From Mycobacterium botniense (GTDB lineage Bacteria > Actinomycetota > Actinomycetes > Mycobacteriales > Mycobacteriaceae): a DNA stretch of 64,000 bases. The stretch is from contig NZ_BLKW01000002.1 in the NCBI RefSeq assembly GCF_010723305.1, positions 1,364,001-1,428,000 on the forward strand. Reading direction: 5' to 3'. Shown piece after piece: positions 8,474-17,700 of the stretch. The position numbers and the translations under genes were made by a program. Each line of letters opens with the position of its first letter. Position 1 is the stretch's first letter. The notes under the pieces are model-generated. The model searched no databases. It was given only the letters and a program-made list of their open reading frames with translations, and was not told the DNA's origin.

Positions 8474-10120
8474 ATGAGTACGCCCGCCCAGCTAATGGTG
8501 AGGTGCCTCGAATCCGAAGGCGTTACCGTCGTGTTCGGGCTGCCCGGCGAGGAGAACATCCGCTTCCTGCAGGCGCTGGCCGCATCGAATATCCGCTATG
8601 TCTTGACCCGCCACGAGCAGGCGGCGGCGTTCATGGCCGAGATGTACGGGCGCGTCACCGGCCGCGCGGCAGTGGTCTCGGCCACACTGGGCCCAGGTGC
8701 TATCAATATGCAATTGGGGGTGGCCGACGCCAGCACCAACAGCACCCCAATGGTCGCGATCTCCGCCCAGGTCGGCCACGATCGCCAGTACAAAGAGTCG
8801 CATCAATACGTCGACTTGGTATCGATGTTTGCCCCGATCACCCGCTGGTCTGCTGGCGTGCCCACCGCGCAAGCGATACCGGAGATGGTCCGCAAGGCCT
8901 TCAAGCTCGCCGAGACCGAGCGCCCGGCCGCCGTTTACCTGGCGGTGCCTGAGCATATCGATACCGACACCGCCGACTATAACCTCACGCCATTACCGCG
9001 CAACGTTGTGCGCCCAGAGGCGCCGTCCGCGGGGCAAATCGCGAGGGCGGTCGATGTCTTGCGCACCGCCCGGCGTCCGGTTGTGCTGGCCGGACATGGC
9101 GCCGCGCGGGGTAACGCGACCGCGGCCTTGATCCGATTCTCCGAGCAACTCCGGATACCGGTCGCCAACACTTTTCATGGCAAAGGGGTGATACCCGACG
9201 ACCATCCCAACAGCATCGGGACCATCGGATTCATGCGGCGCGATTACGTCAACTTCGGATTCGACAACGCCGACGCCATCATCGCGGTCGGCTACGAGCT
9301 ACAAGAGTTCGACCCGATCCAGATCAATCCCCACGCCGACAAAAAGATCATCCATGTGCATCGCTTCCCGGCTGAAGTGGATATGCACTATCCGGTCGCG
9401 GTGGGCATCATCGGTGATATCAGTGCCTCGCTGAATGCACTCACCGATGCGCTGACGGGCCACCGCTTCAGCCTCGACGTGATCACGCCTGGCCGCGACT
9501 CACTCGCCGAAGAATTGACTCGCGGACAACAAGATGCACGGTTTCCGCTGGCACCGCAGCGGGTGGTCGCTGATACGCGTGCTGCGCTGGGGCGCAGCGA
9601 CATCGTGCTCGTGGACACCGGCGCTACCAAAATGTGGATGGCGCGGTTATACCCAACCTACGAACGCAACACCTGCCTGGTATCGAATGGATTGTCCGCC
9701 ATGGGTTTTGCCTTACCAGGAGCACTCGGCGTAAAGCTGGCGCGTCCCGAGGCCAAGGTGCTCGCGGTGGTGGGTGATGGGGCGTTTCTGATGAACTCGC
9801 AGGAGATCGAGACCGCCGTCCGGGAGCAGATACCGCTGGTGGTGTTGATCTGGGAAGACGGCGGTTACGGCCTCATCGAATGGAAGATGGATCTCGAACT
9901 CGGTGAACACCACTATGTTCGCTTCGGCAACCCCAACATGATAAGTTACGCAGAAAGCTTCGGCGCCAAGGGATATCGGATTACCAGTGCCGACGAGTTG
10001 TTGCCGACGCTGAAAGCAGCCCTCAGTGACGACGGGGTGTCGATAATCTCCTGTCCGGTCGACTACTCGGAAAACCTTCGCCTTACTGAAAGGCTCGGTC
10101 AACTGCAGGAGGCCCTGTAG
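8474..10120 (+). CDS. Thiamine-diphosphate enzyme, acetolactate synthase large-subunit type
   Basis: The 548-residue protein has the three-domain ThDP layout: Pyr domain with the cofactor-activating Glu (VLTRHEQAAAFMAEMYGR), a central domain, and PP domain with the ThDP/Mg motif (VVGDGAFLMNSQEIETA). The sequence resembles catabolic AlsS-type acetolactate synthases more than anabolic IlvB, and no small subunit gene is adjacent. ATG 8474 is preferred because GGAGG is at 8464-8468; a GTG at 8468 sits inside that ribosome site. It diverges from gabD1, so a role as a 2-oxoacid decarboxylase feeding an aldehyde to that enzyme is possible but unproven. I recall no counterpart at this position in H37Rv. 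Confidence 0.88.
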   Translation: MSTPAQLMVRCLESEGVTVVFGLPGEENIRFLQALAASNIRYVLTRHEQAAAFMAEMYGRVTGRAAVVSATLGPGAINMQLGVADASTNSTPMVAISAQVGHDRQYKESHQYVDLVSMFAPITRWSAGVPTAQAIPEMVRKAFKLAETERPAAVYLAVPEHIDTDTADYNLTPLPRNVVRPEAPSAGQIARAVDVLRTARRPVVLAGHGAARGNATAALIRFSEQLRIPVANTFHGKGVIPDDHPNSIGTIGFMRRDYVNFGFDNADAIIAVGYELQEFDPIQINPHADKKIIHVHRFPAEVDMHYPVAVGIIGDISASLNALTDALTGHRFSLDVITPGRDSLAEELTRGQQDARFPLAPQRVVADTRAALGRSDIVLVDTGATKMWMARLYPTYERNTCLVSNGLSAMGFALPGALGVKLARPEAKVLAVVGDGAFLMNSQEIETAVREQIPLVVLIWEDGGYGLIEWKMDLELGEHHYVRFGNPNMISYAESFGAKGYRITSADELLPTLKAALSDDGVSIISCPVDYSENLRLTERLGQLQEAL

Positions 10121-10129
10121 GAGGGCTCA

Positions 10130-10147
10130 GTGGGCCTGCCCGCCCAC
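10130..10147. terminator. Hairpin between convergent genes
   Basis: GTGGGC and GCCCAC form a 6-bp GC stem around a 6-base loop, 10 bases after the stop of the ThDP gene and 23 bases before the end of the converging Rv0235c-type gene. There is no T-run, as is common in mycobacteria. Confidence 0.4.
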
Positions 10148-10169
10148 AGATATTTGGGTCGAATCGCGC

Positions 10170-11624
10170 CTAGTCGCCTGAGGCGGGCTGCGACGGCTCT
10201 TTTTCGAGCGTAATAGGTGGGGCATACTGACCGATCAGCGTGCGATGCCACCACGCGTGCTCTCGCCACAGTTCCCGCCACGTAGTGAACCGATAGTGGT
10301 AGAGCTGTGCACGCACAAACCGCGGCGGGGATTCGGGGAATGGATTGTGCCGCAACAGCCGCAGTGTGTCCCGGTCATTTCGCAGCAGCCGCAACAAAAA
10401 CGGGGTCATCCACTGGTACGCGTAGAGCGGTGAGATCGCGGCAAACCACATCAGCCAGTCCAGACGCAGATGATAGGGCGCCCATTGCCGTGGCAGTCGG
10501 CGTACCGCGCCGGGTTTGCCTTTGAACTCGTATTCTTTCCACACCGTCTGGTCGGTGATCTCGTCGTCGTCGGTGCCTTCGATCACCACCTCGCGGCGGA
10601 TGCGGCCCACACTGCCGAATGCTCCATAGGTGTTGACCAGGTGAAACGGGTTGAACGACATGTTCATCCGCTGATTGCGGGAGATCAGGTTCCGCACGGG
10701 CCAGTAGCTCAGGAATGCCACCAGCACCGTGAAGCCAATCACCAGGGCGGCAAACCAGGAGGGTGGCCCGGCCAGTGCGGGTGGGTTGGGCACGGGCAGA
10801 ACTGCCGCGAGCGATGAGCGGTCGAATACGCTGCAGGCGAGGATGATCGTCAGCCAATTCAGCCAGGCGAAGTTGCCGGAGATCACCAGCCAGAACTGGG
10901 TAATGACAACAATTGCCGCTGCCAGGCTGGCGATCGGCTGCGGTGCGAACAATCCGAAAGGCACGATGAGTTGGGCGAAGTGGTTGACCGCTGCCTCGAC
11001 ACGGTGGAGGGGTTTGGGCAGGTGGTGGAAGAACCAGCTCAGCGGACCCGGCATCGGCTGAGTCTCGTGGTGGTAGTACAAACAGGTGAGGTTACGCCAG
11101 CACGAGTCACCGCGCAGTTTGATCAGCCCTGCCCCGAACTCGAGCCGGAACAGCAGAAACCGCGCCAGCCACATCGTCAGCACCGGTGGGGCTGTGCGCT
11201 CGTTGCCGAGAAATATCGCCAGGAAGCCCGTCTCGAGCAGTAAGGACTCCCAGCCGAACGAATACCACGTCTGCCCGACGGCGACAATCGACAAGTAGAG
11301 CACCCAGAGCAGCAGCCACATCAGCATGGCGGCCCATAGCGGCACCAGGTCGGCCAGCCCGGCGACGATCGCGCCGCTTGTCACCGCCCCCACCCAGCAA
11401 ACCGTCGCGAACAGCCGATCCGAATAGTGGAAATGAAAAAGGCTCGGCGCCTCCCAGAAGGATTCCCGGGCTAAAAACCGCGGCACCGGCAGCATGCCGT
11501 GTTCGCCGATGAGTGGCCGAAATTGTCTCGCGGCGGCGACGAATGCGATCAAATAAATCGCCGCGACGCCCCGTTCCAGGGCCAGTCTTCCCAACCAGTA
11601 TTCGGGTGCGCTGAACCATTCCAT
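10170..11624 (-). CDS. DUF1222 / lipase maturation factor-family membrane protein, Rv0235c type
   Basis: The 484-residue protein has several membrane helices and the lipase-maturation-factor signature in its second half: RNQRMNMSFNPFHLVNTYG, then VVIEGTDDDEI and WAPYHLRLDWLMWFAA. Animal LMF1 helps lipases fold in the ER; bacterial members are widespread but their task is unknown, though it may concern folding or export of secreted lipolytic enzymes. It starts at ATG 11624 with GAGGAG upstream. The next gene upstream is the LppA-like lipoprotein of an accessory cassette, 207 bases away. Confidence 0.85.
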   Translation of the reverse strand: MEWFSAPEYWLGRLALERGVAAIYLIAFVAAARQFRPLIGEHGMLPVPRFLARESFWEAPSLFHFHYSDRLFATVCWVGAVTSGAIVAGLADLVPLWAAMLMWLLLWVLYLSIVAVGQTWYSFGWESLLLETGFLAIFLGNERTAPPVLTMWLARFLLFRLEFGAGLIKLRGDSCWRNLTCLYYHHETQPMPGPLSWFFHHLPKPLHRVEAAVNHFAQLIVPFGLFAPQPIASLAAAIVVITQFWLVISGNFAWLNWLTIILACSVFDRSSLAAVLPVPNPPALAGPPSWFAALVIGFTVLVAFLSYWPVRNLISRNQRMNMSFNPFHLVNTYGAFGSVGRIRREVVIEGTDDDEITDQTVWKEYEFKGKPGAVRRLPRQWAPYHLRLDWLMWFAAISPLYAYQWMTPFLLRLLRNDRDTLRLLRHNPFPESPPRFVRAQLYHYRFTTWRELWREHAWWHRTLIGQYAPPITLEKEPSQPASGD

Positions 11625-11831
11625 GGCGCAACTCCTCGGGCAGCGGCCTTGATACCACCTCCTCCTATCCAGTCAACCAGCTTCAAACGCGCAGGCCAAC
11701 CGGCTGAACCCGGTGCGGCCGATGCGCCCGCTGGTTCAGCCGCGCTGTTGCGCCAAACAACCGTCGCGGCGGGCCTCACGCCGCAGGCCACATCCCGTAC
11801 GGCTGGGTTCATCGAGCCGCCGCTACTGGCG

Positions 11832-12404
11832 TTATTTCTGGTCGCGGGGTAGCCGGCAGCCGGTGGAACCGGAGACCACCAGGTTGCCCCGGTAGCCGAC
11901 CTTGATGAACAGCCCGGCCGGACCGTAAAAACCCACATCATGGTTTGCCGGCCCGTTTTGCATGACCTGAACCTCGGTGGCCTCCAGTTTGGCGGCCGCC
12001 TGTTTGGCGGCCTCCTGAATTTTGGCCCAGTCCTGCTCAGACACTACGACATTCTCCGCGACCGCGCGGGGGAAAAAGTATTCCCGCCCGTCGCTTTGTT
12101 CGTAGGGCCGCGCGCAGGTACTGCTGCCCGAGCCTTCGTTGAGGGTTTCCCAGCTGATGGCGGGGATGAGTGTGCTGGCGGCCGTTTTGATCTCATCGAT
12201 GGCGGCTTGCACCTGGGCTTGGGTGTCCTGCAGCGAAGGCAGGGATTTGAGCACCTCGAGGGCCTTGGCGGCCACCGAGGGTGGGGTGTGGTCATAAGGT
12301 CCTGTCACGTGACATCCTGCGGCGGTGAGGGTGGTGGTGAATAGGGCGGCACCCAGCAATCTGTGGTGTCGCCGGCGCGGGGGAGGGTCAGCGGGTTTCT
12401 TCAC
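11832..12404 (-). CDS. LppA-family lipoprotein
   Basis: The 190-residue protein has a basic N terminus, a hydrophobic stretch and the lipobox LTAAGC (Cys31), marking a lipid-anchored exported protein. The C-terminal NLVVSGSTGCRLP and the overall layout match the LppA/LppB family of M. tuberculosis (Rv2543/Rv2544), whose function is unknown. Its ATG overlaps the stop of the upstream hydrolase gene by 4 bases, so it is the last gene of a three-gene operon. I recall that LppA in M. tuberculosis also lies beside an alpha/beta hydrolase (Rv2542), which supports a conserved module. Confidence 0.8.
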   Translation of the reverse strand: MKKPADPPPRRRHHRLLGAALFTTTLTAAGCHVTGPYDHTPPSVAAKALEVLKSLPSLQDTQAQVQAAIDEIKTAASTLIPAISWETLNEGSGSSTCARPYEQSDGREYFFPRAVAENVVVSEQDWAKIQEAAKQAAAKLEATEVQVMQNGPANHDVGFYGPAGLFIKVGYRGNLVVSGSTGCRLPRDQK

Positions 12405-14257
12405 TGGCCGGCAACCGCCTTATCACCCAGCCCGGCCACCACGGCGGCGATGTTGTAGTTGGTGGTCCGGATCCCCCCGTCGTCGGGAAAACGCGGGTAG
12501 TCGCCGTGGCCGTGCGCGCCCTCCAGCTGCAGGGTGCCGCCGTGGCCGTCGGGAACGGTGGTGGCGCCGGTGGCCAGGCGGGTGAAGGCGGGGTTGGTGG
12601 CCGGGTTGGGCCCGAAATGCCCGGCGCCGGTGGCGTCGGCGCCGCCGACGATACCTTCGGCGATGGTGTTGAACGGCGGCGGCAAAAACGGGGCCACATC
12701 ATGGGCGATACGCGGGCCGTCGTAGGTCCACTGGATGAGATCGTCGGGGGTTTCCATGGCGAACACCTGGCCCGGTTGCAGGTGCAACTGGGCCGGCGTG
12801 GATGCTTCGACGCCGGGTGAGCCGTAAAACAGCGCCCGCGACACCCCGTGCTCACCGGGCTGCTGCAACGCCAGCCCGGTCGTGAGCGAGCCGTAGGAGT
12901 GCCCGATCGCGGTCAGATCGGCCCGCCCGCCCTGGTGGGAGGCTTGTATCCCGTCGTAGAAGCGGGCCAGGTCATGCGCGCCGGCGCGGGCCAGGGTGTC
13001 GTGGCTGACATCCCACGCGCCGGCCAGGGACTCACCGGTGTTATCGAAGCCGGGCACCTGCGGGGCGTCATAGCCGATCCAGGCGATCGCCGACACGCTG
13101 TCGTTCCCGTGGCCGGGGGTGAGGCTCAGCTGGCGAAGCGTTTCGCCCCTGAGGCGATTTGCTTCGTCGGCCATGGTCTCGATGCTGCCGTGCACGGTGG
13201 TGTTGAGCCCGGGGGCGGTGACCGACACGTGGGTGGCGGTGTCGGGGTCCCCGACGGCGATCGCGGCGTGGACTTGTTTGCCGGTTTGGGTGTCCAGCAG
13301 CATCAGTTTGCGATCCGGGCCGGCTTTGAGGGCTTTGTCGACCGCCTGCAGATCGGGCAGGTTTTTCGCGGCGTTTCGGGCGGCGTCGTAGCGCCGCTGC
13401 CAGGCCTCATAGGCCAGCCGGTCGGTAAAGATCGCGCCCGGCTCGTTGGGAGGCGGAATATTTTTGCCCTGCGCCCAGTCGGGGTGCTGGGCTTGCAGCG
13501 CGTCGGCTTGCGCGGCGGCGGCCCGGGCGCGCGCCAGCTGGTCATCAAGATTGAGCCGGTTGTAGTGGTCGTAGCCGAGGTGGTCCGGGGGATCGCAGGG
13601 CATCCCGGGATGGTTGCCGATGTTGTGGTCTTGGGCGTAGAGCCAGTCTTTTTCTTCCGGGGTCAGCTGATTCCACAGCGCGGTGAACTGCTGCGGATCC
13701 TCGGGCAGGGGTTTAGACAGCGCCTCTTGAATCTCGGGGCGATTCTCGTGGGGGCCGGCCGGGATGGGAGCATCGCCGTCGGCCATGTTGATCGCCGCCG
13801 CCAAATCCGCGTCGACCGCGGTCGCCTCGGCCACGATCGCGTTCAGCCGTGGCTGCAGCTGGGCTTGCGCTGCGGCCAGCTGCTTGTCGTCGCCGCGGAA
13901 ACCCGACCCGGCCACCACCGTGTTGGCCAGCGGATCGATCCATAGACCCATCTCGGCGGCATCAGCGCGCAACCGGCGCAACTCGCCCTGCACCTTATCG
14001 ATGCCGTCGGCGGCTTTGCCCGCCGCGGCGCCCACCGCCAGCGCCTCGTTGCCATGCGCATCAAGGTCCTGGCGGATCAGCGCATTGTGGTGTTTGCGGG
14101 CCGCAGCGGTTTGGCCCTCCCAGGTGTCAAACACCGCCAACGAGGACAGCTGACGCGACACCTCCACGGTGGCCTGCCCGCGCGCGGTGGCCGCGTGAAA
14201 CACCGCCCGCACCGCATCCGAGCTCCACCGATCAATATCGGCCACCGTCAGCGCCAC
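12401..14257 (-). CDS. Alpha/beta hydrolase with N-terminal WxG-like helical domain (DUF1023 type)
   Basis: The 618-residue protein has two parts. Residues 1 to about 150 are Ala-rich helices with a WEG motif at 46-48 (VFDTWEGQTAAARKHH), like the helix-turn-helix hairpin of type VII secretion substrates. Residues from about 310 form an alpha/beta hydrolase of the DUF1023 type with nucleophile elbow GHSYGS (Ser454); a catalytic His is likely in GAHGHGDYP near the C terminus. No signal peptide is present. The gene starts 3 bases after the stop of a small WXG-like gene and overlaps the LppA-like gene by 4 bases. I infer an esterase or lipase-like enzyme sent out through an ESX-type system. The substrate is unknown. 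Confidence 0.85.
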   Translation of the reverse strand: MALTVADIDRWSSDAVRAVFHAATARGQATVEVSRQLSSLAVFDTWEGQTAAARKHHNALIRQDLDAHGNEALAVGAAAGKAADGIDKVQGELRRLRADAAEMGLWIDPLANTVVAGSGFRGDDKQLAAAQAQLQPRLNAIVAEATAVDADLAAAINMADGDAPIPAGPHENRPEIQEALSKPLPEDPQQFTALWNQLTPEEKDWLYAQDHNIGNHPGMPCDPPDHLGYDHYNRLNLDDQLARARAAAAQADALQAQHPDWAQGKNIPPPNEPGAIFTDRLAYEAWQRRYDAARNAAKNLPDLQAVDKALKAGPDRKLMLLDTQTGKQVHAAIAVGDPDTATHVSVTAPGLNTTVHGSIETMADEANRLRGETLRQLSLTPGHGNDSVSAIAWIGYDAPQVPGFDNTGESLAGAWDVSHDTLARAGAHDLARFYDGIQASHQGGRADLTAIGHSYGSLTTGLALQQPGEHGVSRALFYGSPGVEASTPAQLHLQPGQVFAMETPDDLIQWTYDGPRIAHDVAPFLPPPFNTIAEGIVGGADATGAGHFGPNPATNPAFTRLATGATTVPDGHGGTLQLEGAHGHGDYPRFPDDGGIRTTNYNIAAVVAGLGDKAVAGQ

Positions 14258-14260
14258 GGC

Positions 14261-14602
14261 TCACCCCCGGCCCACACCGGCCACCCGATCGGCATCCCCG
14301 CCGACCGCACGCAACCGCTGGGCGTTCTCACGCTCCATCGCCGCGAAATCGATGGCGTCATTGTGCAGATCCAGCGCGTGCGCACCGACGTCGGTCAGCA
14401 GCCGCCGCGAGCTCTGCCCCCACCGGTCCATGCGGGCGGCCAGCGCCGCCGCCGACGCCCCCACCCAACCGGACTGCGCGGCCTCGATCGCGTTATCCGA
14501 CGTGAGATGCGCCGCCGCCAAGTCCTCCCCCTGCCCGCTGACATGCGCCGCCGAGCACACCAACGCCTCCAGGTCAACCCGGAATTCGCCCGCCACCGCC
14601 AT
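14261..14602 (-). CDS. Small WXG100/EspC-like protein, putative type VII secretion partner
   Basis: The 113-residue protein from ATG 14602 is helical and Ala-rich, with VDLEALVCSAAHVSGQGEDL followed by SGWVGASAAALAARM, a WxG turn at mid-protein as in WXG100/EspC-type proteins. The C-terminal region has FAAME, a loose form of the YxxxD/E export signal. The open frame extends to 14749 but residues before this ATG look non-coding. The hydrolase gene follows after 3 bases. I infer that it pairs with the hydrolase N-terminal hairpin for ESX export; no dedicated ESX machinery is next to it. Confidence 0.7.
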   Translation of the reverse strand: MAVAGEFRVDLEALVCSAAHVSGQGEDLAAAHLTSDNAIEAAQSGWVGASAAALAARMDRWGQSSRRLLTDVGAHALDLHNDAIDFAAMERENAQRLRAVGGDADRVAGVGRG

Positions 14603-14755
14603 GCCACCATCTCGCCAGCTGACATTGCTCAGAGTTAGGTAACACCGTCCGTTACCGATGCACAAGTCAGTCGGCGCCGCGATCGCAGCATGCGCAAGGT
14701 CGTACCGGTCCGGCCGGCGAGTGCTCGGCCACTGGCCGGATCCCGGCATCTGCGG

Positions 14756-17700
14756 CTAGCCTCGCTTCGCGGTCATTTTCTCGGCGCGTGTGGTCGCCGA
14801 CGCGGCCACCGCGGCCAGCGAGACCAGCGCCAGCAGCTGCACAGCCGCCGAATGCCCGGCATAGCCGTCGACTGAGCGCCACGGATGGCGGGACAACGCC
14901 GCCCCGGCCAGGATCAGCCCGCCCGCGCTCAACCCCACGGTGATCGCGTCACGCAACCGCTGTCGGCCGCGCAGCGCGTAGCGCACACCGAGCGCAGCGC
15001 CGAAGACCGCTATCCCCGCTGCGCCAGCGATCACCGCCCCTGCGGCCAGCAGCGCTGCCGCCGCCCATGGCCCGGTCGCCCAGGGGAGCGCGGCCGGCTG
15101 GTCAGGGGTTCGCCGTGCCGGCCACCATGCCAGCAGCGCCAACAGCGGCAGCAGTAGCAGGCCAGCCGCCAGGCCGACGCGGTAAAGCGGGTTGGGGGCG
15201 TAGGTCAGCGTGATCGTCCCGGATTTCCCTGCGGGCACCACCCACCCCTGCTGCCAGCCGTTGACCGCGACAGGTGTTAACCGGGTCCCGTCGCCGGCCC
15301 GCCCCACCCAGCCGGGGTTGATGCTTTCGGGCACCACCAGGACCCGAGACGCCGGGGCCGCTTGCATGTGCACCTGGCGGCGGGCCGGGCCCCAAACCCC
15401 TGTTGCGGCGGGTACCGGCGCCGTGTCGGTGGCGCCCGGCAGCGCAGCGGCCTGCGGGGCAGACAGCTGGGCTCCGTCGACGACGAACTGCTCGCCGGGG
15501 CTGATCAACAGCTCCTGCTGACCCGTCGGCAACATGATCGGCCGGCGATCGCACACCTGGGCGGCAACCGGTTCGCCGTCCAGCAACGCGCCCACAGTCG
15601 TGGTGATCGAGGTGTGCACGAATCGGCCCGCGACCGCGATGACGGGGCCGTGGGCGCAGTCCACGGTGATCTCGCGGGACCGATTGCGGGCTGCGTCGGC
15701 AACACCCACCGGTGTGCCGTCGCGGCCGAGCACCGCGACCTCGGCCAGTCCTGGTGGTTTGAGCTGATCGAAGCCCAGAGCGGTGCGGTCGATCACATCG
15801 TCCCAGTCGAGCAAGCTCACGGTGACGGTGTCGGTGAGCCGGGGTTTGAGCCGCAGCGTTTGGGGCCGCCCGGGTCCGTCACTGCTCGGGTTCAGCTGCC
15901 GAACCTGCGGGCCGTCACCGAGGTCGACCGCGACCACGCTCGGGTGCGCGGGCACCGCTGATGCGCTGGGGGTGAGCCGCAGCCCGGTCACTTCGGCAGG
16001 CCCGGGCAGGCTAAGGGTCAGGGTCGGCGCGGTCTTGTGCTGCACGACCCGCTGCGGCGCCGTCCATGCGGTGGTCGGATCCCCGTCGGTGGCCGCGTAT
16101 GCCGAGCCGAGGACATCGACCAGGTCGGAGTCACCGCGGGCCCGGGTGGTGCCCGGCTGGGCGATCAGGTCAGCCAGTTTGGGGCCCTGCCGGGCCCGCA
16201 CCCACACCGTCGGAGTCACCTCGACCGGGCGGGGCACGGTCAGTGTGCGGCTGAACGTGGCCGGCTCTTCGGGGGCGAGGGCCATCGAGGCGGCGCAGCG
16301 CACGGTGTCGAGCCCTTGGGCGCAGCCGGGTCTGCCCACCAGCTCAGGTCCCAGATCCCATTGGGCGACAGTCGAACCGGGCGGGGGACCCGGCACCAGC
16401 ACGGTGTGCCGCAGATCGACCGGGTGGGCGAAGCCGGAGGCGTCGTATTGGGTGATCGCCAGGTCGGTGATACCGAATTGCACACCGGCGGAGCCGTCGT
16501 CGGCGCCGATCGCGGTGATGCGCACCCACGGGGTTTCCCCGTAGGGCAGGGCTGCGGTGAGCGGCTTGCCGGGTTCGTCGAACTGCAGCGTTGTGGTGCC
16601 GTTGATGGTGGCGATCTGGATTCGGCGGATCTGGGCGCCGACGGCGGTGGCGCTGGGTGTGAGGGTGATGACGGCATTGGTCACCGGGTGGTCGAAATCC
16701 ACTTGCAGCCATTGACCCACGGCGGACTGCAGCGCGTTAGACACCCAGGCGGTGCCCGGATCGCCGTCGATGGCGGCGGCAGGTGAGGCCGCGGGCGCGA
16801 CATCGGGCAACGCGGTGGCATCCGACGACGAGCTGGACGCGGTGAGCCGTCCGCCCATCCACCCGCCGACGACCATGTCGGCGCCCGGGACGGGGTAGTC
16901 GGGCACCCGGTTGAACGTATGTCGTGGATCGCCGGCGGCACGGATCGCCGAGGAATGGTCGTCGACCCGCCCGTAGTCGGTCTCCCGGGCCAGCGGAGTG
17001 TCGGTGACGGTGACCAGGGGGGCGGACAGACCGGCGCGGCGGGCGTCGGCGGTCAACAGCACCGGGCCCAGCGGAGCTTCGCCCAGCAGACGGCGATGTT
17101 CGTCGAGGCGCAGCAGCACCTCCGGGCCGCCGTCGATGCGTGCGAGCTGATCGGTGTTGACGAAATACGGCGCCGCAGGATCGCCGTGGACACTCACCCG
17201 GTAGATCTCCACCGCCGGATACCGCGGTCGCAGACCGCTGTCGGTGACGAAGCCCGGTAACGAACCCGGGCCGACCGGCGCCCCGAACTGCGCCACTTTC
17301 TGTAGTCCCGGCGAACCACTGACAGCGCGATGTACCAGGATCGGGCGCGCTGAACGCGATTTCTCCGGGTCTAGATCGTTACGCAGCACCAGATACGAAA
17401 TGCCTTGCCGGGCCAGTGTATCGGCCAGACCGGCTGAGGGTCGGCCAGCGGCAAGAAGGCGCTGCACGGAATCGAGCGCCCGGATGGTTTGGGGGGGTGT
17501 CAGCGGGATAGAGTCACGCACCCCCCACGGACCGGGGCCCAGCACCTGCAATGGTTCGTCGTGGCTGGTGCCCCACACCTGGGTGGCGAACGGCGCTCCC
17601 GGGATAACGAGCACCCGTCCGGGAACCGGGTTACCGGTATTGTGCTCAGCCAGCCAGGCGGCGGCCTCATGCCAGTACGCGGGTATGGCGGTGAACGTGC

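Noticed and set aside
12848..13945. Plus-strand open frame of 365 codons opposite the hydrolase gene
   Set aside because: Gly/Val/Arg-rich antisense shadow; the minus frame contains GHSYGS and its start is coupled to the gene before.
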